From assembly GCA_029938515.1 (NCBI GenBank), contig JAOZUU010000218.1, forward strand, positions 1 through 5,442: DNA of 5,442 nucleotides, in the 5' to 3' direction. Below, piece by piece: positions 1 to 5,314 of the stretch. Every line of letters starts with the position of its first letter. Positions within the stretch are counted from its first letter, which is position 1. Under the pieces are notes generated by a model. The model did no database searches and was not told where the DNA came from. It saw nothing but the letters and a program-made list of their open reading frames with translations. Made by a program: the position numbers and the translations under genes. This DNA comes from Desulfobacterales bacterium. GTDB lineage: Bacteria > Desulfobacterota > Desulfobacteria > Desulfobacterales > QNYZ01.

Positions 1-1245
1 TATTTCATATGATTTCAGGCGGTTATCATTTATATAGGCCCCACCTTGCTCAATCAATCTCCGGGCCGCGCTCCCGGATGTCGCCAAGCCGGCGAGATGA
101 AATATTTTGAATGCAGGGATACCTTTTGCCAATTCACGTTCATTAATAAAGGTGTGCGGCATCGTCCCGACCACTTCAGCGCCAAACACGGCATTACCCG
201 ATGCCACCGCCTTATCGATTCCATCCGTTTTCTCCCTTGGTATCGTGCTGGAGATCAACATTTCCATAGGTACCATCCGGGCACCAAACTGTTTAATCGC
301 ATCCTGAAAGGCACTGATCGCCTCATCCTCTCCATGTGCCAGACAAGTGGCTTCAAAAGCGAGCACTGCCTTTGCGCTGTTTAGATCCGCCCCCTGCAAT
401 TCTTCAACCGCTTTAATCTCCGACATGGGTAATAAAGTAAAAAGGGCCAGAAAACGGGCCACATCCCGATCATCGGTATTAATCCAGAATTGATAATAAT
501 CATATGGGCTTGTTCTTTTGGCATCCAGCCACACCGCTCCCTTGGCAGTTTTGCCCATCTTAGCGCCTCCAGCGGTGGTAATAAGCGGAAAAGTGATACC
601 GAACGCGCTTCCTTGTTGCTTTCGTCGAATTAGATCAATCCCGGCCACGATATTTCCCCATTGATCGTTACCACCCATTTGCAGCCGGCAATCATGCGTC
701 GCATACAACTCCATAAAATCATAGGCTTGTAAAACCATATAGTTAAACTCAATAAAACTTAAGCCATCCTCGGAGTCCAACCGTAACTTGCAACTTTCAG
801 CCTTAATCATCCGATTGACGGAAAAATAACGGCCGATATCACGCAGAAAAGGGATATAGGCCAAAGGTACCAGCCAATCGGCATTGTTTAAAAGCAACGC
901 CTTGTTCTCAGAAAAATCAAGAAACCGGGATAATTGTTGTTTTAGACCATTGGCATTTTCTTCGATATCCGCCATGGTTAACATTTTTCGCATTTCCGTT
1001 TTGCCGCTGGGATCACCGATTAACCCGGTGCCACCGCCCACCAGGGCAATTGGCCGATGACCGTGTCGCTGCATATGAACCAGTGACATAATCGGCACCA
1101 GGCTTCCCACATGCAGGCTTGAAGCGGTCGGATCAAAACCGATATAGCAGGTCGCCTGTTCCTCTTCCAGATATTTCCGTAACTCTGAATCATGGGTGGC
1201 TTGTTCAATAAAACCCCGTTCCCTCAACGTGCTATAAACGTTCAT
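1..1245 (-). CDS. tyrS: Tyrosyl-tRNA synthetase, 3' end cut by the window edge
   Basis: Cytoplasmic class I aminoacyl-tRNA synthetase that activates tyrosine with ATP and charges tRNA-Tyr. The frame is open for 415 codons from ATG at 1245 to the window edge. E. coli TyrS has 424 residues, so only a few C-terminal residues are probably missing. Visible marks in order: CYIGFDPT at 33-40 (tyrosine pocket), the HIGH-equivalent HVGSL at 45-49, GLIGDPSGK at 74-82, LQAYDF at 172-177, GGNDQWGN at 191-198, the KMSKS-equivalent KMGKT at 229-233, and a C-terminal S4-type RNA-binding segment around 385-410 (GLATSGSAARRLIEQGGAYIN). The start is supported by AGAGG at 1255-1259, nine bases upstream, and by the usual N-terminal length. 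The gene lies 122 bases downstream of rny on the same strand, with no convincing terminator between them, so co-transcription is likely. A weak promoter-like TTGAGT-17-TTTTAT overlaps the rny stop. The family assignment is secure. Confidence 0.97.
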   Translation of the reverse strand, partial: MNVYSTLRERGFIEQATHDSELRKYLEEEQATCYIGFDPTASSLHVGSLVPIMSLVHMQRHGHRPIALVGGGTGLIGDPSGKTEMRKMLTMADIEENANGLKQQLSRFLDFSENKALLLNNADWLVPLAYIPFLRDIGRYFSVNRMIKAESCKLRLDSEDGLSFIEFNYMVLQAYDFMELYATHDCRLQMGGNDQWGNIVAGIDLIRRKQQGSAFGITFPLITTAGGAKMGKTAKGAVWLDAKRTSPYDYYQFWINTDDRDVARFLALFTLLPMSEIKAVEELQGADLNSAKAVLAFEATCLAHGEDEAISAFQDAIKQFGARMVPMEMLISSTIPREKTDGIDKAVASGNAVFGAEVVGTMPHTFINERELAKGIPAFKIFHLAGLATSGSAARRLIEQGGAYINDNRLKSYEI

Positions 1246-1291
1246 CTGAATCTACCTCTGTTCACTGAAAAATACCTTTGAAACTGAAACC

Positions 1292-1328
1292 AACCGGCTA
1301 CGATCGACACAATCAGCTAAACCGGCTA
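1292..1328. repeat. 9-bp direct repeat in the tyrS leader
   Basis: AACCGGCTA (plus strand) occurs at 1292-1300 and again at 1320-1328, a 28-base period, in the short rny-tyrS spacer. In the minus-strand transcript one copy overlaps a small hairpin, AATTAGC / GCTGATT with a seven-base loop. The repeat is seen directly. A role as an operator or attenuator is only a possibility, and no T-box features are present. Confidence 0.5.
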
Positions 1329-1367
1329 ATTGGTCACACTTGAAATTTAGTCAAAAATATAAAATGG

Positions 1368-2936
1368 CTATTTATTGGCATACTCAATGGCACGGGTTTC
1401 ACGAATAACGATTACCTTGATTTGACCGGGAAATGTGACCGATGCCTCGATCTCCCTGGCGATATCCCGGCTGAGCAGAATGGCCTGCTCATCGGACACC
1501 TTCTTGCTCTCAACAATCACCCGTACTTCCCGACCGGCCTGGATGGCATAGGTGTTGGAAACCCCTTTAAAATTATTTGCGATCTTTTCCAATTCTTCCA
1601 ACCGCTTGACATAATTTTCCAGGGACTCTTTTCGGGCGCCCGGGCGGGCGCCCGACAGACTGTCCGCCGCCATAACCAGAAAATCATACACATTGGTGGG
1701 CGCCACATCTTCATGATGAGCGGCAATGGCTTGAACCACATTGGCCTTCTCTTGATATTTTTTGGCCAGCTTTGAACCGATGATGGCGTGGGGACCGTCC
1801 ACCTCATGGTCAACGGCCTTGCCCAAGTCGTGTAAAAGGCCCATGCGCCGGGCAAGCTTGGCATTTAATCCCAGCTCCGAAGCCATTATACCACAAAGAA
1901 ACCCAACTTCCACGGAATGCTGAAGAACATTCTGGGAATAACTGGTCCTGAACTTGAGACTCCCGATTAGTTTTATCAGTTCATGGTGAATGCCATGGAC
2001 GCCCAGATCGAAAGCAGCCTGTTCGCCGGTCTCTTGGATAACAACGCCCACTTCTTTTTCGACTTTTTTAACCACGTCCTCGATCCGGGCGGGATGAATA
2101 CGGCCATCGGAAATCAGTTTTTTCAACGATAACCGGGCCACTTCTCTGCGGACAGGATTGAAACCGGACAAAATTACCGCTTCCGGCGTATCATCGATGA
2201 TCAGGTCTATGCCCGTAGCCGCCTCCAACGCCCTGATATTACGACCTTCCCGACCGATAATTCGACCTTTCATATCATCACTGGGGAGCTGCACCACCGA
2301 AACCGTTCGTTCCATCACAAAATCACCGGCATAACGCTGGATCACCGTGGCCAGTATATTCTTGGCCTTTTTATCCGCTTCGGCCTTGGCTTCCGATTCG
2401 ATCCTCTTGATCAGCTTGGCGCCATCGTAACGCGCCTCGTTTTCCATGGCCCGAATGAGAAGTTCCTTGGCCTGATCGGTGGTCATGCCGGATATCTTTT
2501 CGAGCTGCCTCTTTTGTTCCTCAATAAATTCATTCGCCTTTGCTTCTAAATGATCGACTTTGTTTTCTCTTTTTGACAACCGCCGTTCTTTTTTTACAAG
2601 TTCACGGTCCCTTCTCCCCAATTGATCTATTTTACGTTCGGAATTTTCTTCCTTTTTACTCAAACGTCTCTCTATTTCCTTTAATTCCACCCGAGTGTCT
2701 TTGGTTTCGATGTCAAAATCGGTTTTCATTTTAATTCGCCGGTCTTTCACCTCGAGCTCGGCTTCCTTGACCAATGTGGCGGCCTGGCGGTTGGCATTTT
2801 CAATCATTCGGCCGGCTTCTTTTTCAGCCGCTCTGATTTTCCGCGACACCCCGCCCCCCCTGATCAGGTACGCAGCAATGAAACCGACAACCAGACCGAT
2901 TCCAATAGCCCCCCAAAGGGTGTATGTCATTTCCAT
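1368..2936 (-). CDS. rny: Ribonuclease Y (membrane-anchored endoribonuclease)
   Basis: RNase Y starts mRNA decay by endonucleolytic cleavage at the inner face of the cytoplasmic membrane. The 522-residue product matches the family's usual length of about 520. Domain order: an N-terminal membrane anchor at about 6-25; a long charged coiled coil at about 30-195; a KH RNA-binding domain at about 210-275 with the loop GRIIGREGRNI at 224-234; and an HD phosphohydrolase domain at about 330-430. Metal ligands are present: H340, the H369-D370 pair in LLHDLGK, and D425. HH at 407-408 and the conserved ARPGAR stretch at 430-435 also fit, and a conserved C-terminal domain follows. I chose ATG 2936 because AGGAG lies six bases upstream and the anchor begins right after it. 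The frame stays open to 3152, but that extension has no ribosome site and would add a second hydrophobic segment. In E. coli RNase E does this job. Here rny lies between 6S RNA and tyrS and probably has its own promoter. Confidence 0.97.
   Translation of the reverse strand: MEMTYTLWGAIGIGLVVGFIAAYLIRGGGVSRKIRAAEKEAGRMIENANRQAATLVKEAELEVKDRRIKMKTDFDIETKDTRVELKEIERRLSKKEENSERKIDQLGRRDRELVKKERRLSKRENKVDHLEAKANEFIEEQKRQLEKISGMTTDQAKELLIRAMENEARYDGAKLIKRIESEAKAEADKKAKNILATVIQRYAGDFVMERTVSVVQLPSDDMKGRIIGREGRNIRALEAATGIDLIIDDTPEAVILSGFNPVRREVARLSLKKLISDGRIHPARIEDVVKKVEKEVGVVIQETGEQAAFDLGVHGIHHELIKLIGSLKFRTSYSQNVLQHSVEVGFLCGIMASELGLNAKLARRMGLLHDLGKAVDHEVDGPHAIIGSKLAKKYQEKANVVQAIAAHHEDVAPTNVYDFLVMAADSLSGARPGARKESLENYVKRLEELEKIANNFKGVSNTYAIQAGREVRVIVESKKVSDEQAILLSRDIAREIEASVTFPGQIKVIVIRETRAIEYANK
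1632..1655 (-). repeat. Perfect GC-only-stem hairpin inside rny
   Basis: TCGGGCGCCC at 1632-1641 and GGGCGCCCGA at 1646-1655 are perfect inverted repeats around a four-base loop. They lie in the rny codons for SGARPGAR. The stem is 10 bp, nine of them G-C. It has no T-run on either side, so it is not an intrinsic terminator. The amino acids are family-conserved, so it may simply follow from codon choice. Confidence 0.7.
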
Positions 2937-2942
2937 AGGCTT

Positions 2943-2947
2943 CTCCT
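2943..2947 (-). promoter_or_regulatory. Ribosome binding site that fixes the rny start
   Basis: AGGAG on the minus strand lies six bases before ATG 2936. It separates this start from the longer open frame reaching 3152 and from the second in-frame ATG two codons later, which would be 12 bases away. Confidence 0.8.
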
Positions 2948-3072
2948 GAACCCAACGGTTCCAATTTTCTGGACGGATCGCTGGATTCTTTTTATTGTTA
3001 TTTCCCCAAAATGGGGATCCATAATCGTCAGCAGATTTTCCCAACTGCCACAAAATAAGTTGGCAACAAAAA

Positions 3073-3101
3073 ATTCTACCGAGAAAGCTGATTAAGGTAA
3101 A
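3073..3101 (-). promoter_or_regulatory. Candidate sigma70 promoter for rny
   Basis: TTTACC (3096-3101), a 17-base spacer and TAGAAT (3073-3078) give a -35/-10 pair with 4/6 and 5/6 matches to consensus. It lies downstream of the putative 6S RNA terminator and upstream of rny. Transcription would begin near 3066, leaving a leader of about 130 bases. That leader contains a small hairpin, TCCCC-ATTTT-GGGGA. This is inferred from sequence only. Confidence 0.4.
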
Positions 3102-3140
3102 AATATGAAGTGAAACAGGCAGGAAAAAGCAGGCAGTCCC

Positions 3141-3168
3141 AAAAGGCATCAATCATCACGATGACGCC
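3141..3168 (-). terminator. Candidate intrinsic terminator after 6S RNA
   Basis: On the minus strand GGCGTC/GATGCC extends to ATC/GAT across a single bulged T, closing a five-base loop, and is followed by TTTT. It lies about 35 bases past the 3' closing strand of the 6S RNA. The T-run is short and the stem has one G-U pair and a bulge, so read-through into rny is possible. Confidence 0.45.
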
Positions 3169-3202
3169 ATATCCGAAAATGGCTCACCGTGACGGTAAAT
3201 GG

Positions 3203-3382
3203 ATCCCCTGCCATTGTGCCGTGTCAGGAGGGCTTTGAACCAGTTGTTCAAAGTGGGTGCCTTGGTAGTGTCTTTAGGCTTTTCTGTACAAGCAGAACAT
3301 GCTCACCAACACCAGGGAAAGCTCCCGTTATTTAAATGTTGAGACAAAGCGCTTCTGCCAATCACGAACACGGCAGGGGGTA
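3203..3382 (-). ncRNA. ssrS: 6S RNA
   Basis: 6S RNA mimics an open promoter and sequesters the housekeeping sigma form of RNA polymerase, mainly in stationary phase. Its length of about 180 bases fits the family. The ends can pair (CCCCTGCC at the 5' end with GGCAGGGG at the 3' end; TGCCGTGT with ACACGGCA is an alternative register). The centre closely resembles E. coli 6S: GTTGGTGAGCATG, then a hairpin TTCTG-CTTGTA-CAGAA, AAGCCTAAAGACAC, then the conserved hairpin CTTTGAAC-AACTG-GTTCAAAG (3233-3253), where E. coli has CCTTGAACCAAGGGTTCAAGG. The position after zapA is the classic ygfE(zapA)-ssrS arrangement of proteobacteria. The exact ends are estimated from the closing stem and may be off by up to about 10 bases. 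The usual downstream ygfA homologue is absent. Confidence 0.9.
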
Positions 3383-3400
3383 GTACCAATGTTTACATCC

Positions 3401-3429
3401 TTTATGCCGAAGCTCTTTTCAATTAACAA
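3401..3429 (-). promoter_or_regulatory. ssrS: Weak candidate promoter for 6S RNA
   Basis: TTGTTA (3424-3429), 17 bases and CATAAA (3401-3406) match consensus 4/6 each. The predicted start, near 3394, is about 12 bases upstream of the estimated mature 5' end. An alternative -35, TTGAAA, overlaps it with a poorly spaced -10. Position is the main support. Confidence 0.3.
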
Positions 3430-3529
3430 TCGCTTGGCACATTCCTTTTGGAACTGAAACACTCAGAACCGTTTTTATCTTCGAAAAAACGTTGATATCA
3501 TTTCTCGACAAAACTCGATTCCGGTCTGA

Positions 3530-3829
3530 TTAGCTGGTGTTTGTCCAGCGGTCAAGTTTGTGTAATAGATGGGTTGATCTTCTATTAATTTCTTCTAACG
3601 CCTTATTTTCGTTTCTTTTCAAATCAATACGTTCATGAGCGATATTCAAGGCCGCTGAAAGCATAATCGCCAAACGGGAAATTTGCTTCGAGTGAGCCTT
3701 GTGTTCATCTTCGACTTTAGTTACTTCCTTCACGAGCAAATCGGCAACTTCCTGGGCTTTTCCCGGATCGGAATCCGCCTGAAAATTAAACGTTTGTCCG
3801 AAAAGCTCTATGGATATAATTTTTTCCAT
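3530..3829 (-). CDS. zapA: Cell division protein ZapA
   Basis: ZapA is a small cytoplasmic protein that binds FtsZ and bundles its filaments at midcell; its partner ZapB attaches through it. The 99-residue product is close to E. coli ZapA (109). The N-terminal globular part begins with the typical beta-hairpin pattern ISIELFGQTFNFQADSD (5-21). The diagnostic ALNIAHE stretch is at 60-66, followed by a C-terminal coiled coil (about 60-95). The ATG at 3829 is the only usable start because a TAG codon lies directly upstream in frame. The Shine-Dalgarno is poor (GGA, about 10 bases away). The gene lies 67 bases downstream of the ZapB-like gene, so the two are probably co-transcribed, and 6S RNA follows. 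This is a good family match, though ZapA sequences are divergent. Confidence 0.9.
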   Translation of the reverse strand: MEKIISIELFGQTFNFQADSDPGKAQEVADLLVKEVTKVEDEHKAHSKQISRLAIMLSAALNIAHERIDLKRNENKALEEINRRSTHLLHKLDRWTNTS

Positions 3830-3896
3830 CTAAACACAATCCGACGTCATGATTTACGACCGGAGCGTTATCATACAGATATTTTTTTTACACCCG

Positions 3897-4142
3897 CTAA
3901 GAATCACTTTTCGCCAAATCGTCCAGTTTGCTCAACAATCCATCTATTTTCCCGCGAATCTGCAGTTTTTCTTCGGCGAAATGACTTTCTGTTTCCTCTT
4001 TTTGTCTGAGTGTTTCTTCCAGACGATTAATTTTCTGTTTCAACTCCGCATTTTCTGTTTTGCGTGCTTGTAATGTGCTGATTATCCTTTCAACTTTCGT
4101 TTCGATCTCATCAAATTGTTTAATAATTAATTCGTTATTCAA
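3897..4142 (-). CDS. zapB: ZapB-like cell division coiled-coil protein, TTG start
   Basis: The product has 81 residues, the same length as E. coli ZapB, and is almost wholly heptad-patterned coiled coil. Similar blocks are FDEIETKVERIIS (10-22) against E. coli FEKLEAKVQQAID, ENAELKQKINRLEE (30-43) against EELKEKNNSL, and the C-terminal KIDGLLSKLDDL (64-75) against RLQALLGRMEEV. ZapB forms antiparallel coiled coils and joins the Z-ring through ZapA, and here its gene directly precedes zapA. No ATG is available: the codon before TTG 4142 is TAA, and no methionine codon follows in the frame. TTG with a strong AGGGGAGG site is therefore the start. Coiled coils resemble one another by chance, so the call leans on length, block order and the zapA neighbour. 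Confidence 0.8.
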   Translation of the reverse strand: MNNELIIKQFDEIETKVERIISTLQARKTENAELKQKINRLEETLRQKEETESHFAEEKLQIRGKIDGLLSKLDDLAKSDS

Positions 4143-4146
4143 TTAT

Positions 4147-4154
4147 CCTCCCCT
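4147..4154 (-). promoter_or_regulatory. Strong ribosome binding site for the TTG start of zapB
   Basis: AGGGGAGG on the minus strand ends four bases before TTG 4142; its AGGGG part is seven bases away. The strong site may compensate for the weak start codon. Confidence 0.75.
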
Positions 4155-4169
4155 TTCAATCATAAATTG

Positions 4170-4198
4170 ATAATGACGGTTATTTAAAATTAAGTCAA
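4170..4198 (-). promoter_or_regulatory. Candidate sigma70 promoter for zapB-zapA, overlapping the glmU stop
   Basis: TTGACT (4193-4198, 5/6 match), a 17-base spacer and CATTAT (4170-4175, 4/6) sit across the glmU stop codon in the 52-base glmU-zapB gap. Transcription would start near 4163, about 20 bases before TTG 4142. If real, the division genes can be expressed independently of glmU. Confidence 0.4.
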
Positions 4199-4965
4199 GA
4201 TATTTTACGAAACCGTTCCTGTAAGGCCGCCTCAACATTTTCCAAATCCGATCGATTGTTGACCCCGGAGACTTCGACCGGGTCGTCCCCCAGGACGACG
4301 CCGACCGGACGGGTTTGGTCATGGGCGATGCCCACGATATCAGTTAAATAAAATTCTCCCTGGGCATTATTCACCCGCAGTTTTTCAAGTGCCCTTCGTA
4401 AAAACTCCCTGTCAATACAATAAATCCCTGCGTTGACCATGCGAATAGCTTTTTCGGCTTCGTTAGCATCAGCTTCCTCAACGATGCCGGATACTTTCCG
4501 ATCCGGGCCCACAATAATCCGTCCGTAACCAGTGGGATCCGGGACCTCGACCGCCAGGACGGTCACGTCCCGCTTGCCGATAAAATGGTCGGTCATCAAA
4601 CGGGTTACGGTGGCAGGCTTGAGAAGCGGCACATCCCCGCACAATATCACCACATGCTCAATCTGTTCCGGTATCTTGGGGAGAGCGCACATGACCGCAT
4701 GGCCGGTACCCAGTTGCCGATCCTGGCGGACAAATTTCAGCCGGGTATGATCAGCCACGGCCTTCTGCACCTGTGCGGCCTGATGACCAATGACGATTAT
4801 AATCTCTTCCGTCTTCAAGGCATTCGCCGTCTCGACCACATAACGGATCATGGGTATTCCGTTGATCTCATGCAACACCTTGGCCCGATCCGACTTCATC
4901 CGGGTTCCCAGGCCGGCCGCAAGGATAATAACGGCCACGCGATCGTTTTTTTTATCGTTTTTCAC
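4195..4965 (-). CDS. glmU: GlmU-type UDP-N-acetylglucosamine pyrophosphorylase, single domain
   Basis: The 256-residue product matches only the N-terminal uridylyltransferase domain of GlmU, which makes UDP-GlcNAc from UTP and GlcNAc-1-phosphate for peptidoglycan and LPS. Visible motifs: LAAGLGTRMKS (15-25) with K29 of the signature, QLGTGHAV (84-91), GDVPLL with D111, GYGRI (146-150), IVEEADA (161-167), NAGIY with N178, and GVNNR with N237. D111 and N237 correspond to the magnesium ligands of E. coli GlmU. It stops within the linker helix (LENVEAALQERFRKIS). The left-handed beta-helix acetyltransferase domain, about 200 residues in E. coli, is missing, and only 52 bases separate the stop from zapB. 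The start is GTG 4965, with AGGAAA nine bases upstream. An out-of-frame ATG two bases earlier meets TGA at once. Codons 4-7 include a run of eight A, a possible slippage site. A related sugar-nucleotidyltransferase activity cannot be excluded. Confidence 0.88.
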   Translation of the reverse strand: MKNDKKNDRVAVIILAAGLGTRMKSDRAKVLHEINGIPMIRYVVETANALKTEEIIIVIGHQAAQVQKAVADHTRLKFVRQDRQLGTGHAVMCALPKIPEQIEHVVILCGDVPLLKPATVTRLMTDHFIGKRDVTVLAVEVPDPTGYGRIIVGPDRKVSGIVEEADANEAEKAIRMVNAGIYCIDREFLRRALEKLRVNNAQGEFYLTDIVGIAHDQTRPVGVVLGDDPVEVSGVNNRSDLENVEAALQERFRKIS

Positions 4966-5040
4966 ATCAACTGGTTTCCTATGACGACGAAGGTCAGGGT
5001 CCCGGAAAGAAATAAATCCACAAGATTGCGCAGGATTTTG

Positions 5041-5123
5041 GTTTGTCTACAAGGCACATCCACCGGCGCATATCGAGATGGGCGGTGGTGGATGTAACGC
5101 AGTAGACAGGCAAAAAGACAAAC
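5041..5123. repeat. Imperfect hairpin element (nested inverted repeats) upstream of glmU
   Basis: Inner arms ACATCCACC (5056-5064) and GGTGGATGT (5087-5095) pair perfectly over nine bases around a 22-base loop. Outside them GTTTGTCTAC (5041-5050) can pair with GTAGACA (5102-5108) or with AGACAAAC (5116-5123). The right arm looks like the 10-base left arm interrupted by a short partial duplication. On the minus strand it would form a structured part of the glmU leader. No T-run directly follows it on either strand, so it is not a simple terminator. It could be a leader RNA structure or a decayed miniature inverted-repeat element. Confidence 0.65.
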
Positions 5124-5183
5124 AAGGTGTGAATTTATTTTTTTTCCGGCGCCCTTATTCTCCAGCACTTTGATGGGGACAAT

Positions 5184-5221
5184 ATAAAAAAGGGCAAACC
5201 GCTCCTTGATGGTCTGCCCTT
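5184..5221 (-). terminator. Strong intrinsic terminator of the ATP synthase operon
   Basis: On the minus strand AAGGGCAGACC pairs with GGTTTGCCCTT over 11 bp (one G-U) around a 10-base loop and runs into TTTTTTAT. It lies 93 bases after the atpC stop. It should end atp operon transcription, leaving glmU to rely on its own promoter or on read-through. Confidence 0.88.
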
Positions 5222-5314
5222 AAATTTGAGTGCCTATGCCGGCGATAAAAAAATAGCGGCCATCATCGGTAATTATCTCACTTTCGAATGACCCTGTTTC
5301 GTCCGGAAACGGCC

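Larger units (their letters stand above)
4966..5314 (-). other. atpC-glmU intergenic region of 349 bases
   Basis: There is no convincing gene here. From the atpC side it holds a 93-base tail with a small GTTTC-CGGAC-GAAAC hairpin, the atpC terminator, an AT-rich segment with an A8 run, the 83-base hairpin element, and the glmU leader. A weak promoter-like TTGTCC-17-AATAAG lies just past the terminator and could serve glmU. No other good -35/-10 pair was found on the minus strand. No tRNA or recognisable riboswitch was seen. Confidence 0.6.

Noticed and set aside
46..384. 112-codon plus-strand frame at the left edge
   Set aside because: It is antisense to an unbroken, motif-bearing tyrS frame and its translation has no recognisable feature. 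Other plus-strand frames opposite rny, zapA, zapB and glmU were rejected for the same reason.
1246..1367. Tyrosine T-box or intrinsic terminator upstream of tyrS
   Set aside because: The spacer is too short for a T-box, no T-box sequence is visible, and the only hairpin is weak and has no T-run. TTGACT just after the rny stop has no acceptable -10 at 16-18 bases.
3000..3062. Sigma54 promoter upstream of rny (a TGGCAG sequence is present)
   Set aside because: There is no GC at the required -12 position relative to the GG, so the -24/-12 spacing fails.
2937..3152. A 72-codon N-terminal extension of RNase Y in the same open frame
   Set aside because: The ATG at 2936 has AGGAG six bases upstream and gives the standard family length with the membrane anchor at the N-terminus. 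The extension would run into the putative 6S terminator region and add a second hydrophobic stretch.
3470..3491. CGTTTTT/AAAAACG hairpin as the zapA terminator
   Set aside because: The stem is only 7 bp and mostly A-T, with no T-run following on the minus strand. It is too weak to call.
4142..4195. A frameshifted GlmU acetyltransferase domain downstream of the glmU stop
   Set aside because: Only 52 bases lie before zapB, and none of the frames there or beyond shows the hexapeptide repeats of a left-handed beta-helix.
4282..4299. GTCGTCC/GGACGAC inverted repeat inside glmU
   Set aside because: A 7-bp arm in GC-rich codons for VVLGDDP is readily explained by coding sequence, and nothing around it suggests a regulatory role.
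5041..5123. Integron attC site as an explanation for the hairpin element
   Set aside because: The ends do not fit the RYYYAAC / GTTRRRY core-site pattern, and there is no integrase or cassette context.
4962..5168. 68-codon minus-strand open frame from a GTG, ending in the glmU start (GTGA overlap)
   Set aside because: It has no ribosome site, no recognisable protein pattern, and its middle is the hairpin element. The overlap with glmU comes from the ATGTGA sequence itself.
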